From NCBI RefSeq assembly GCF_000156395.1, contig NZ_GG703819.1, positions 177,194-241,193 of the forward strand: a stretch of DNA of 64,000 nucleotides, read 5' to 3'. Source of the DNA: Providencia rustigianii DSM 4541. Its GTDB lineage: Bacteria; Pseudomonadota; Gammaproteobacteria; Enterobacterales; Enterobacteriaceae. Positions within the stretch are counted from its first letter, which is position 1; every line of letters begins with the position of its first letter. This document shows, piece by piece, positions 27,090-35,195 of this stretch. The notes below the pieces were generated by a model. It was not told the DNA's origin and searched no databases. It worked only from the letters and a program-made list of their open reading frames with translations. The position numbers and the translations under genes are program-made.

Positions 27090-27962
27090 ATGCATCACAA
27101 CGCTCACTTTAAAACCCTCCTATCGACTCTACCGACTTCATTCCAAACCTCTTTTTTCAACCAAATCAATCACCTAATCAACTATTCCCCCACCATTGGT
27201 CTAATGGGTAAAACAGGGGCTGGAAAATCCAGTCTGATAAATGCGCTGTTCCAATGCCAACTATCGCCTGTGAGTGATGTCTCCGGCTGCACACGCCAAG
27301 CGCAACGCTTCAGTATGACGGTGAACAACCATACACTCACCTTTATTGATTTACCCGGCGTGGGGGAAAGCCTTGAGCGAGATAAAGAGTACCACCAGCT
27401 ATATCGTAACTTATTACCAGAACTGGATTTAATCATCTGGGTACTCAAGGCGGATGACAGAGCATGGTCTTCGGATGAACAGTGCTATCGCTTTCTCACT
27501 GAGCAATGCGGTTATCAACCTAAGAGATTTCTATTTGTGCTGAACCAAGCCGACAAGATAGAGCCCTGTCGCCAGTGGGATGAACAGTACCACCAGCCAT
27601 CCGCTGAACAAACAGCTCACTTACTATTGAAGCAGAAAGCCGTGATAACAGCATTTAAGCCGCATCACCCTGTGATGACGGTTTCTGCGGTCGAAAACTA
27701 TCAACTCACTGAATTAGCAGAGCAACTCATACAGGCGTTACCGGCGCAAGCCAGTAGCGGAGTAGCTAGGCAACTGAACACCTCTTACCGGACGCAATCG
27801 GTGGAGAACACCGCACGTAACGATTTTGGTCAATGTGTCAGTGATATTGTGGATACCTTAATCAATATCATTCCCTTGCCGCCATTGATAAGAAGTACGG
27901 TTAGCACCGTTAAAAACAGTATCGTCTCCGTCGCTAAATCCCTGTGGAGAATGTTCTTTTAA
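27090..27962 (+). CDS. YeeP/YkfA-family GTPase of a CP4-like module
   Basis: A 290-residue Era-like GTPase of the type carried by CP4-44/CP4-6 elements. All nucleotide motifs are present: G1 GKTGAGKSSLINALF near 34-48, G2 region SGCTR, G3 DLPGVGE, G4 NQADK. A C-terminal segment LINIIPLPPLIRSTVSTVKNSIVSVAK is amphipathic and may contact membranes. It starts at ATG 27090 after AAGGAG. In relatives it leads the ardB, DUF932, radC-like, DUF987 series, as here. Cellular function is unknown; some family members lie beside toxin-antitoxin genes. Confidence 0.85.
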   Translation: MHHNAHFKTLLSTLPTSFQTSFFNQINHLINYSPTIGLMGKTGAGKSSLINALFQCQLSPVSDVSGCTRQAQRFSMTVNNHTLTFIDLPGVGESLERDKEYHQLYRNLLPELDLIIWVLKADDRAWSSDEQCYRFLTEQCGYQPKRFLFVLNQADKIEPCRQWDEQYHQPSAEQTAHLLLKQKAVITAFKPHHPVMTVSAVENYQLTELAEQLIQALPAQASSGVARQLNTSYRTQSVENTARNDFGQCVSDIVDTLINIIPLPPLIRSTVSTVKNSIVSVAKSLWRMFF

Positions 27963-27995
27963 CCTCTTACATTACCCCATTAATTATCACTCTCA

Positions 27996-28027
27996 GCGTC
28001 AGTCCTTAACAGGATTGGCGCTTTTTT
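27996..28027 (+). terminator. Rho-independent terminator after the GTPase gene
   Basis: An 11-bp stem with G-U pairs (GCGTCAGTCCT with AGGATTGGCGC), a short TTAAC-type loop, and a TTTTTT run. It lies about 35 bases after the GTPase stop and about 27 before the first ardB start. Confidence 0.65.
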
Positions 28028-28053
28028 ATTTCTTTTTATTGGAGTATCAACTG

Positions 28054-28479
28054 ATGAATAATTCAACTGAATGTGCAATTACAATGACACTCGTTCCCGA
28101 TGAGCAACGCCTGGATTTTTGGAGCAACCACTTCGGGAGCGTGAAAGGCTGGACCACCTTTGAAGTGGTCATATTTACCACTATGGGACAGTTTTGTGAG
28201 GACTACCACGGCGGGTATTGGGAATATTGTACCTTATCCAATGGTGGCGCCTTTATTTATCCCGATTTACCTCAAGAGACACTGACGCTGTTCAACCCAC
28301 ATAACGGTAACGAAGCCAACGTCAGTTGTGAAGCCGCAGGCATTGCCGTGTGTTTGATGATGTACAGTTTATGGTCATTTCAAACAGAAAGTGACATCCT
28401 CGTCGATCGCTTTTATCAATTGCATGATTATGCGGCGCAACACCCAGAACGTTCCGTCATATTCCATCTAATCGATTAA
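28054..28479 (+). CDS. Antirestriction protein ArdB/KlcA, copy 1
   Basis: A 141-residue member of the ArdB/KlcA family, non-mimic proteins that block type I restriction enzymes. Conserved stretches are visible: DEQRLDFWSNHFG, CEDYHGGYWEYCTLSNGGAF, LFNPHNGNEANVSCEAAGIAVCLM, and a C-terminal FYQLHDYAAQHPE. ATG 28054 follows GGAG by nine bases; an in-frame ATG at 28015 lies inside the terminator and is unlikely. It is followed by a paralogue at 28720. Such genes protect incoming mobile DNA, notable here because a type I system lies only 5 kb away. Confidence 0.9.
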   Translation: MNNSTECAITMTLVPDEQRLDFWSNHFGSVKGWTTFEVVIFTTMGQFCEDYHGGYWEYCTLSNGGAFIYPDLPQETLTLFNPHNGNEANVSCEAAGIAVCLMMYSLWSFQTESDILVDRFYQLHDYAAQHPERSVIFHLID

Positions 28480-28643
28480 CCACGTCCTTATTTACGCCTT
28501 CGTATTATCTGATTCATTATAAAAGCATCATCAGACTAACCCATTAATTAACTTACATTTATTTTTATATCTATATTATTTTAATGAATCAATCATCAGA
28601 ATGAGTCACTAAAAATGATACTCAATATACCTATCATTTCTAG

Positions 28644-28676
28644 AAAGCTCTGCACCGCAAGGTGTAGGGCTTTTTT
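28644..28676 (+). terminator. Terminator or attenuator between the two ardB copies
   Basis: AGCTCTGCACC and GGTGTAGGGCT pair around a GCAA tetraloop and are followed by TTTTTT. The start of the second ardB is only about 44 bases downstream, and the hairpin overlaps a short upstream reading frame, so an attenuator is possible as well as a plain terminator. Confidence 0.65.
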
Positions 28677-28719
28677 GCTTATTACTGTCTATCAATATCG
28701 ACTGAATTGGAGTTCTATT

Positions 28720-29154
28720 ATGTTTACCTTACAAGAGCAAGAATCAACTGTTATCAAAACCAACCTCGTCAATTCCCGTGGTCGTAGTACCTTCTGGCGT
28801 TTCTATTTCAGCACAGTACCTGATTGGCAGCGTTTAGAAGGCGATATCTTTAATCTGATGGATAAGATGTGTGAGGTCTATCATGGAGCCTTCTGGGAGT
28901 TCAGTATGCTGTCTAATGGCGGCGCATTTATCTGGCCTGATATGCTCGAACCCTCCCTGCAAATGTTTAACCCGCATAACGGAAATGAAGCAGAGTTAAG
29001 CCCTGAAGCAGCCGGTATCGCAGTCTGTCTAATGGTGTATAGCATCTGGTCGTTTAAAACCGAGAGTTCTGTGCTGGTAGAGTATTTTTACCAACTTCGT
29101 GACTATGCGATGCAACATCCCGAGCAAGCACAAATCTTTCACCTAATTGACTAA
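28720..29154 (+). CDS. Antirestriction protein ArdB/KlcA, copy 2
   Basis: A 144-residue ArdB/KlcA paralogue of the preceding gene, with FWRFYFSTVPDWQRLEGDIF, CEVYHGAFWEFSMLSNGGAF and LFNPHNG-like residues (MFNPHNGNEAELSPEAAGIAVCLM). The two differ mostly at the N-terminus and share the middle and end, which points to an old duplication or two separate acquisitions. ATG 28720 with GGAG about seven bases upstream is preferred over the longer frame from 28615, which would run through the terminator. The DUF932 gene follows after 100 bases. Confidence 0.9.
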   Translation: MFTLQEQESTVIKTNLVNSRGRSTFWRFYFSTVPDWQRLEGDIFNLMDKMCEVYHGAFWEFSMLSNGGAFIWPDMLEPSLQMFNPHNGNEAELSPEAAGIAVCLMVYSIWSFKTESSVLVEYFYQLRDYAMQHPEQAQIFHLID

Positions 29155-29255
29155 GTTATTGATAACGCTTTAATACAGCGTCCACCAGCTTATCACCTCA
29201 CTTATTTCCTTTATCTTATTTTAATTTATCAGTGTTATCACTGAGGAGAGCCCCT

Positions 29256-30077
29256 ATGTCTCGTTTAGCTTCTCGCTTTGGTGCGGCAAATAGCATTCGT
29301 CGTGACCGCCCGTTAACCATTGAAGAATTGTTCCGCACAGTACCTAGCGTATTTTCAGAAGAAAAACACGAATCCAGAAGTGAACGTTATACTTACATCC
29401 CAACTATTACCTTATTGGATAGTCTTCAAAAAGAAGGCTTCTATCCGTTCTTTGCTTGCCAGACTCGTGTACGTGATGCTAGTCGCCGAGAGCACACCAA
29501 GCATATGTTACGTCTACGTCGTGAAGGTCAAATCACCAGTCAGCAAGTGCCTGAGATTATCTTGCTCAATAGTCATGATGGCTCATCGAGTTATCAGATG
29601 TTACCGGGGATGTTCCGATTCGTTTGTCAGAATGGCTTAATTTGCGGACAAACCTTTGGTGAGGTGCGTGTACCGCATAAAGGTGATGTGGTGGAAAAAG
29701 TGATTGAAGGGGCTTATGAAGTGTTAGGGCTATTTGAACGCATGGATGAGCAACGTGATGCCATGCAGTCCCTATTATTACCGCCACCAGCCCAACACAT
29801 CTTTGCTCAATCTGCTCTCACATATCGTTATGGTGAAGCGCATCAACCTGTGACCGAAGCGCAAGTATTACAGCCACGCCGTGTAGAAGATAAGAAGGAC
29901 GATCTTTGGACGGTGTACCAACGTTTGCAAGAAAATTTAATTAAAGGGGGATTATCAGGCAGAAATGCGAAAGGTAAACGCGCTCGCACGCGTTCAGTGA
30001 ATGGGATTGATGGGGATGTGAAGCTTAACCGAGCCTTGTGGGTGATGGCTGAAAATATGCTTCAACTAGCTTCGTAA
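29256..30077 (+). CDS. DUF932 protein (YfjQ/YafZ-type) of a CP4-like module
   Basis: A 273-residue DUF932-family protein, relatives of which sit in CP4 elements and plasmids. Recognisable parts: YTYIPTITLLDSLQKEGFYPFFACQTRVRD, then PGMFRFVCQNGLICGQTFGEVRVPHKG. ATG 29256 has GAGGAG nine bases upstream. The function of the family is unknown. It is followed by the RadC-like gene, whose start region touches its stop codon, indicating coupled translation. Confidence 0.85.
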   Translation: MSRLASRFGAANSIRRDRPLTIEELFRTVPSVFSEEKHESRSERYTYIPTITLLDSLQKEGFYPFFACQTRVRDASRREHTKHMLRLRREGQITSQQVPEIILLNSHDGSSSYQMLPGMFRFVCQNGLICGQTFGEVRVPHKGDVVEKVIEGAYEVLGLFERMDEQRDAMQSLLLPPPAQHIFAQSALTYRYGEAHQPVTEAQVLQPRRVEDKKDDLWTVYQRLQENLIKGGLSGRNAKGKRARTRSVNGIDGDVKLNRALWVMAENMLQLAS

Positions 30078-30094
30078 TGATGGAGATATTAACG

Positions 30095-30577
30095 ATGGAG
30101 AGTATCAATACTTATACGAATACCTTAACACTGCTTCCTAATGAACAACGTACTATCAAACGTGCGTTGACCATACTGGATAAGTATCTGCGTGAACCGG
30201 GTATTGCTTTTACATCAACGCAAAATGTGAGGGATTGGTTACGGCTAAAAATGTCAGCATTAGAGCGTGAAGCGTTTATTGTGCTCTACTTGAATCAACA
30301 AAATCAGTTGATAAGCAGTGAAACCCTGTTTGCTGGCTCGATTAGCAGCACACAGGTTTATCCTCGTGAAGTCGTCAAACGAGCACTTCATTTTAATGCT
30401 GCTGCCGTTATCTTTGCACACAACCATCCGTCAGGCGATATCACGCCAAGCCAAGCGGATAAATCTATCACGCAACAATTAATAAAAGCATTGCAGCTAA
30501 TTGAAGTACGAGTACTTGACCATCTGATCATCGGTGGTCAGCAAATCTTCTCTTTCGCTGAGCATGGCTTAGTATGA
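30095..30577 (+). CDS. RadC-like JAB-domain protein (YeeS/YkfG type)
   Basis: A RadC/MPN-family protein, about 160 residues, with the metal-binding JAMM motif AHNHPSGDITPSQAD (H-x-H then Asp ten residues on) and the upstream LNQQNQLISSETLFAGSISSTQVYPREVVKRAL. The catalytic Glu-equivalent region is in the conserved position. Start 30095 has GGAG nine bases upstream; earlier ATGs at 30077/30080 overlap the DUF932 stop. Despite the name, a DNA-repair role is not established for this family. Part of the CP4-like series. Confidence 0.87.
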   Translation: MESINTYTNTLTLLPNEQRTIKRALTILDKYLREPGIAFTSTQNVRDWLRLKMSALEREAFIVLYLNQQNQLISSETLFAGSISSTQVYPREVVKRALHFNAAAVIFAHNHPSGDITPSQADKSITQQLIKALQLIEVRVLDHLIIGGQQIFSFAEHGLV

Positions 30578-30585
30578 GGTGAACC

Positions 30586-30807
30586 ATGAATATCATCCGT
30601 AAATCCGCAGCAATGAAGATCCATCAGCAACATTTAGGCTCTCGCCTTGCTCGTTATTGTGGGGGAAAGTATGAATGGGTTGGTAATAGCGAGCATTATA
30701 TTGGTAAGGAGGTGCCAGATTGTCGTGGCGTGTTAGCTGTTTATGTTGAACGTCGCCAAGACAGAGATGGCCCTTATGCGTGTGTCATGTGTGTGACATT
30801 GAATTGA
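30586..30807 (+). CDS. DUF987 protein (YeeT/YpjJ type)
   Basis: A 73-residue DUF987 protein: MNIIRKSAAMKIHQQHLGSR and EWVGNSEHYIGKEVPD are characteristic of YeeT/YkfH/YpjJ of E. coli cryptic elements. It starts nine bases after the RadC-like stop with GAGG upstream. In E. coli the next genes are the cbeA/cbtA (YeeU/YeeV) toxin-antitoxin pair; these are absent here and IS1 debris follows, so the module has lost its end. Confidence 0.85.
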   Translation: MNIIRKSAAMKIHQQHLGSRLARYCGGKYEWVGNSEHYIGKEVPDCRGVLAVYVERRQDRDGPYACVMCVTLN

Positions 30808-30892
30808 ATAAGTACTGATCACTTTGAGTTTATCCTATATTGGATGGATAAATTAAGCCTACTTCCACTTTGATTACTATTTTTATAAAAAA

Positions 30893-31063
30893 TGGGTCAC
30901 GTATCCAAAGGGTTGATGGCATTTCAAACGTAATACTCTCGCTCAATGAAAGTCCCAATGATCTTGTCATGCATGCCAGATGATTTTGAATACCCTAACG
31001 TCTTGCGATTAAGTCGTTTCAATCGGTTACGCAACGTCAGATTTTCACGCTCAATTCGCTGGA
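30893..31063 (-). pseudogene. IS1-family transposase 3' end with terminal repeat
   Basis: A minus-strand frame ending at 30924 encodes QRIERENLTLRNRLKRLNRK followed by the FIERE-Y-type tail, the C-terminus of InsB of an IS1-family element. The terminal repeat GGGTCACGTATCCAAAGG follows at 30893. The rest of the element is missing. The repeat resembles the end of the IS1-like element entering at 63850, so both may be the same family. Confidence 0.75.
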
Positions 31064-31557
31064 GAAAAAAGACTGGATTCAATGGCACATATCAAACCGT
31101 TGGATCTTAACGGAGTTCGGTTTTCATATCTATAACATGAAGAAACGGCGTTGCTTATAAAGCGTTAGCGCTAACATAAAGACTTATCCCGTATTTTGGT
31201 GCTTGATAATATCGAGCATACCAACCTATTCAAGAAAGGAGAGCATTCTTTAAACATCATTTTATTCCCTTCCATTTTGACTCACTCTCTCATCAACGCT
31301 TTTTCTTATTTAAGCACCAAAACAACAGTTGATCGATTACGCCGATCGATAACCGTTTATTGATAGTTACGATCGATATTACCGATCGTATTTTAATTAT
31401 TGATAGGTAAAACAGATCTATTAAGTTAAACTGTCTCACGCTAAATTAGCTTTATATCAGTGATATTAAGGTGATTGAGTCAAATCTTTCATGCCTTCCA
31501 CTGACATAACGCGATTCAACCATACTTAATGTGATATTGATTAAAAGGAAATCAATC
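31064..31557. other. Intergenic region upstream of the outer-membrane gene
   Basis: About 490 bases with no gene. It holds a GTTAGCGCTAAC palindrome near 31163 and a 40-bp tandem repeat at 31331-31410. It probably carries the promoter of the barrel gene; AAGGAAA precedes its start codon. Confidence 0.4.
31331..31410. repeat. Two imperfect 40-bp tandem repeats rich in GATCGAT/CGATCG
   Basis: Units 31331-31370 and 31371-31410 both begin GATCGAT, have CGATCG about 13 bases on, and share TTATTGATAG toward the end. Each half contains an inverted GATCGAT...CGATCG pair. It lies about 150 bases upstream of the barrel gene. An operator array is the simplest reading. Confidence 0.6.
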
Positions 31558-32292
31558 ATGAAAAAAGCGTTTATTGTTCCCGCCCTAATGGGGTGCATTT
31601 CATTACCAGCATTCGCTAACACGGATGACAGTAAAACGGGGCTTTATGTCACGGGTAAAATGGGCGCATCCATTGTGCAAATGTCTGGCCAGCAGTTTGT
31701 CTACAGCGGCTATGCTGATGCCGGTGATAATGGTACAAAAAATGGAGATAGCCATCGTACTGGCGTATTTGGCGGTGGACTTGCGTTAGGTTATGACTTT
31801 TCCAATCAGTTTGATATCCCTGTTCGCGCTGAATTGGAATTTATGGCGCGTGATAAAGCAAATTCAACCTACAACATCCGCGACCGTGTGCGTAATGGCG
31901 TACATCAAACTCGTGATATTAAAAACCAAATCAAACTCAATACGTTAATGGTCAATGGGTACTACGACATTAAAAATAGCTCAAATTTCACGCCGTATAT
32001 CTCTGTCGGGCTAGGCTATGCGGCCGTGGATTTTAAAACCACCCGCGCTGATTCTTATACCCCAGGACTCTCTCTGCATGATACTCACACCCATACCGCC
32101 AATAACTTTGCCTGGAGTGTCGGTGCGGGGGTGAACTATGCCATCAATGACGATTGGGATATGGGGCTAAGTTATCGCTATTTAGATGCTGGAAAAGCCG
32201 ACATCACGACAGCGGTAGGCGATGGGGAAAACACCTCAAAAATCAAAGTGAAGGCCAACGATATCATGCTTGGTTTAACTTACCGATTCTAA
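31558..32292 (+). CDS. Outer-membrane beta-barrel protein (Opa/OmpX-like)
   Basis: A 244-residue protein with a clean signal peptide (MKKAFIVPALMGCISLPAFA, cut before NTDD) and alternating aromatic/hydrophobic strands ending in LGLTYRF, the C-terminal Phe signature for BAM insertion. Features such as LYVTGKMGAS, LALGYDF, YISVGLGYAAVDF and WDMGLSYRYLDAG fit the eight-stranded opacity-protein fold. Start 31558 has AAGGAAA upstream. Likely roles are adhesion or resistance to host factors; not provable here. It leads a run of small envelope-directed genes. Confidence 0.85.
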   Translation: MKKAFIVPALMGCISLPAFANTDDSKTGLYVTGKMGASIVQMSGQQFVYSGYADAGDNGTKNGDSHRTGVFGGGLALGYDFSNQFDIPVRAELEFMARDKANSTYNIRDRVRNGVHQTRDIKNQIKLNTLMVNGYYDIKNSSNFTPYISVGLGYAAVDFKTTRADSYTPGLSLHDTHTHTANNFAWSVGAGVNYAINDDWDMGLSYRYLDAGKADITTAVGDGENTSKIKVKANDIMLGLTYRF

Positions 32293-32385
32293 TCTCTGGC
32301 ATTCAGCCTTAAAGATTACCCTCAACTTACCTAGCCAACATGCCTTTTTGATGTTGGCTATTTTACATCCTAAAAAGGTGGTTAC

Positions 32386-32706
32386 ATGAACTCATCTTGT
32401 TTTATTAAATACCTGCTGATTGCTTTTGTCATTAGCGCAATTGTCGTTGTTTATAATTGGATTTCGCCTACCGGTCATATCTACGGTATTTGGGCGGGGA
32501 TTAAGTTTTTCGTTGTCATGGGATTAGGCACCGGAGTGGGCATGTTTATCGGTAATGCTATACGACTCGCGATTATGCCAGATTACATCACAACACGCGA
32601 AGGTGCGATAGGGCTGATACAAGCCAAGCTCTTTTGGGCTATCGGCCCTCAAATCATTGGCTGGTTTGTCGGGCTGATCCCTGTGTACTCTTTCTTTTAT
32701 GGCTGA
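32386..32706 (+). CDS. Small inner-membrane protein
   Basis: A 106-residue protein, mostly hydrophobic, with about three membrane segments (YLLIAFVISAIVVVYNWI, FFVVMGLGTGVGMFIGNAI and IIGWFVGLIPVYSFFYG). AAGGTGG precedes ATG 32386. No family recognised. The following lipoprotein gene overlaps its end or begins eight bases after its stop, so the two look cotranscribed. Confidence 0.65.
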   Translation: MNSSCFIKYLLIAFVISAIVVVYNWISPTGHIYGIWAGIKFFVVMGLGTGVGMFIGNAIRLAIMPDYITTREGAIGLIQAKLFWAIGPQIIGWFVGLIPVYSFFYG

Positions 32707-32713
32707 ATATCCA

Positions 32714-33016
32714 ATGAAAAATCGCAACCTATTTCGTTTATATCTGCTTATTGTAAGCTTATTCCTGATAACCAGTTGTTCAGAGTCGCCCAAAGAGGTT
32801 TTTATGCATCAATGTGTTAACAACAGTAATGCCTTTAATAAACAGGAATGTGAATGCGCATTCACTCTTCTGACTAAAAAATTCCCTGAAGACAAACTCG
32901 CCCAATTTATGACATCAAAAATCAATACGGCACAATCATTAACGGAAGAACAACGCCAATATCTCGGTTATTCCGCCAAAGCGCTTCAATATTGTTCTCG
33001 ATATCGTAGAGGTTAA
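32714..33016 (+). CDS. Small lipoprotein of unknown function
   Basis: A 100-residue protein whose N-terminus (KNRNLFRLYLLIVSLFLITS-C) is a lipoprotein signal with lipobox LITSC. The mature part has three more Cys (CVNN, CECAF, QYCSRYR) that could form disulfides. ATG 32714 suits the signal better than the upstream in-frame ATG at 32699. It ends immediately before the next exported-protein gene. No family recognised. Confidence 0.65.
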   Translation: MKNRNLFRLYLLIVSLFLITSCSESPKEVFMHQCVNNSNAFNKQECECAFTLLTKKFPEDKLAQFMTSKINTAQSLTEEQRQYLGYSAKALQYCSRYRRG

Positions 33017-33475
33017 ATGATGATGAAAAAAATACTATTAGCCTGTGTTCTCATGAGCGGCTCACTAAGTGCGTTCGCTATCCCCAATTATTGGTCGGCA
33101 ACCTTCGCACAAGGCTATATGGAGTACGGCATCAGTAATGATAAACATCTCAGTGTTATTCTTGCCTGTAATATTGCTGCTGATGAGGAATATGATAATG
33201 GCGTTTATCTTTATCAAGATAGACATCCTATCGATACAAACAATATCGCCTTTGTTATTGACGATGAAGTCTATTACATTCCGGAGGAAACCAAAACGCG
33301 TAGTGAAGGTAATGCCTGGACTCTCTTTACGCAAGCGATCACAAAAGCGAACTCATTTACAGTGTACGCCAATGATAAACCGATTGGTCAGTTTAACCCC
33401 AATCCAAAAAACAGGGCAAAAATTTTTGCCGACTTTGATTGTAATGCCGTATTTTATCGCGATATTGCCCGCTGA
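33017..33475 (+). CDS. Exported protein of unknown function
   Basis: About 150 residues beginning with a signal peptide (MKKILLACVLMSGSLSAFA, cut before IPNYW). Two Cys in the mature part (LACNIAA and FDCNAVF) may pair. Three ATG codons in a row (33017, 33020, 33023) follow AGAGG; the second or third has the better spacing. The fold looks beta-rich. I do not recognise the family. Its stop is followed by non-coding DNA. Confidence 0.65.
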   Translation: MMMKKILLACVLMSGSLSAFAIPNYWSATFAQGYMEYGISNDKHLSVILACNIAADEEYDNGVYLYQDRHPIDTNNIAFVIDDEVYYIPEETKTRSEGNAWTLFTQAITKANSFTVYANDKPIGQFNPNPKNRAKIFADFDCNAVFYRDIAR

Positions 33476-34072
33476 TCCCCCTTCTATTTTGTTTATCGGC
33501 CCATCAAAATTGGGCCATTTTTCATTGATATCAATCATCTCATTCATTATTATTTCAAGAGTTCAAATAAACAGGTCTCCATATGGCACCCTACCCTTTT
33601 CGAGATCATATTCTCAAAAAAGAGACTATTTTGGTGCTCGGCAAATACCATTTTAAAAGCTGAGGGCACAATTGAGGGTATAAATTAAACAGAACTAAAT
33701 TAATCACTTTAACTATATGATGTTATGATGAAAAGTCGATTCCCAGTCCGCTACCTTTATTTCTACAGTGGCATCCTCAAGTCAAGTAAACTCCTTTATA
33801 TTCCTTGTATTATCACTCATATAACTTCACCGAACTCAGCATCTGACAGATACAGACTGCCAAACCTAAAGACAAAGAGTATAAGCTCTCTGATGAGCGA
33901 AGACTTTACCTTCTCGTTAAACATAATGGCACTCGTTAGTGACGAATGAAATATCACTTCGCAGGTAGAAAGTGTTCAGAATTCTGTGTCACTTTATTTT
34001 AATAATTTACGATCTATGCCAGTAATCATTGAAAATGCTTGATTTTGTCGAAAATAAGATCATGCTGGCGAT
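33476..34072. other. Decayed stretch before the IS630 gene
   Basis: About 600 bases without an intact gene. It contains the integrase 5' fragment at 33843-33940 (listed separately). The rest shows nothing I recognise. Confidence 0.4.
33843..33940 (+). pseudogene. P4-type integrase N-terminal fragment
   Basis: Reading frames here spell LTDT and then, after a one-base shift, AKPKDKEYKLSDERRLYLLV followed by KHNGTR-stop. This matches the arm-binding N-terminus of P4-type integrases (compare LTDTEIKASKPQDKDYQLYD in the integrase at 121). It is broken and incomplete. It marks the edge of an old island. Confidence 0.7.
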
Positions 34073-35104
34073 ATGAAGATTGAGCTAACCGTTGAACAGA
34101 AATGTGCCCTTGAAGCACAGCATCGTCAGAATCGTGATCGTAGGATATGCGACAGAATACGGTGCGTACTCCTTTCTGCTGAAGATTGGTCTCCCCGTAT
34201 GATCGCTCAATCCCAGCGTATTGATGAAACCACGGTTCGAGGTCATCTCAATGACTGGCTTCATGATGAGAAGCTGCAATCCGAAAATGGCGGCTCACAG
34301 AGTCATCTCAGTGAAGCACAGACCTCGGAGCTTGTCGCCTACCTGACAGTGAATCTTCTACCCACGACACAGGCTATCATCGCTCTGGTTGAAGCATGGT
34401 GGTCTATTCGTTACATCGTGCCTGGGATGAATAAATGGCTGCACCGTAACGGCTTCAGCTACAAAAAACCGAGCGGTGTACCCCATAAGTTCAGTGCTGA
34501 AGCCCAACAGGCGTTCATGGAAACCTACGAAAGACTGAAGCAGGAAGCCGGAGATGATGAACCCATCCTGTTTATCGACGGAGTTCACCCGACGCAGGGC
34601 ACGAAACTGGCTTATGGCTGGATACCTAAAGGTAAAAGCACAGAGATAGAAACACCGGGTAGCCGGACGCGTCTTAACATCATGAGAGCTCTGAATCTGA
34701 CTGATATCGGCAAGACGATCATCCGTGAATACGACACCCTAAATGCGGAAAATATCGCCCGGTTCTTTATCGCAATACGGGAAACCTATCCGGTCGGGCA
34801 GAAAGTCCATATTATCCTTGACGGAGCAGGTTATCACAGGTCGGAGTTGGTGAAAGACTGGGCTTATGTGATGAATATCGAGCTCCACTATCTGCCGCCT
34901 TACAGCCCGAATCTTAATCCGATAGAACGGTTGTGGAAGGTGATGAATGAAGCGGTGAGAAATAACAGGTACTTCAGGACTGCGGCAAAATTCAGAGCAG
35001 AGATACGGCGATTTTTTAGGGAAATATTACCGGATATTGCCGGGACGTTGTCGCGTCGAATTAACGATAACTTTCAAGTACTGAAACCTGCATCTTCAAG
35101 TTAA
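34073..35104 (+). CDS. IS630-family transposase
   Basis: A 343-residue DDE transposase of the IS630/Tc1-mariner type: N-terminal helix-turn-helix region (MIAQSQRIDETTVRGHLNDW), then catalytic FIDGVHP, ILDGAGYHRSELV and LNPIERLWK giving the D, D and E. The frame is intact and may be active. I could not place its terminal repeats. It separates the older island DNA from the GC-rich detoxification cluster, and so may have been involved in moving it. Confidence 0.88.
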   Translation: MKIELTVEQKCALEAQHRQNRDRRICDRIRCVLLSAEDWSPRMIAQSQRIDETTVRGHLNDWLHDEKLQSENGGSQSHLSEAQTSELVAYLTVNLLPTTQAIIALVEAWWSIRYIVPGMNKWLHRNGFSYKKPSGVPHKFSAEAQQAFMETYERLKQEAGDDEPILFIDGVHPTQGTKLAYGWIPKGKSTEIETPGSRTRLNIMRALNLTDIGKTIIREYDTLNAENIARFFIAIRETYPVGQKVHIILDGAGYHRSELVKDWAYVMNIELHYLPPYSPNLNPIERLWKVMNEAVRNNRYFRTAAKFRAEIRRFFREILPDIAGTLSRRINDNFQVLKPASSS

Positions 35105-35195
35105 ATCGGTATAAACCCTTTACTTCTATTCCAACCTAAGCGGAATAGAAGGAGGATTCATCGTGGCACTGAATCAATTCGGTCGTCGTTTTCCG

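Noticed and set aside
33069-33656. A 195-residue plus-strand frame overlapping the exported-protein gene
   Set aside because: The overlapping frame at 33017 has a clean signal peptide and ribosome site; this one has neither.
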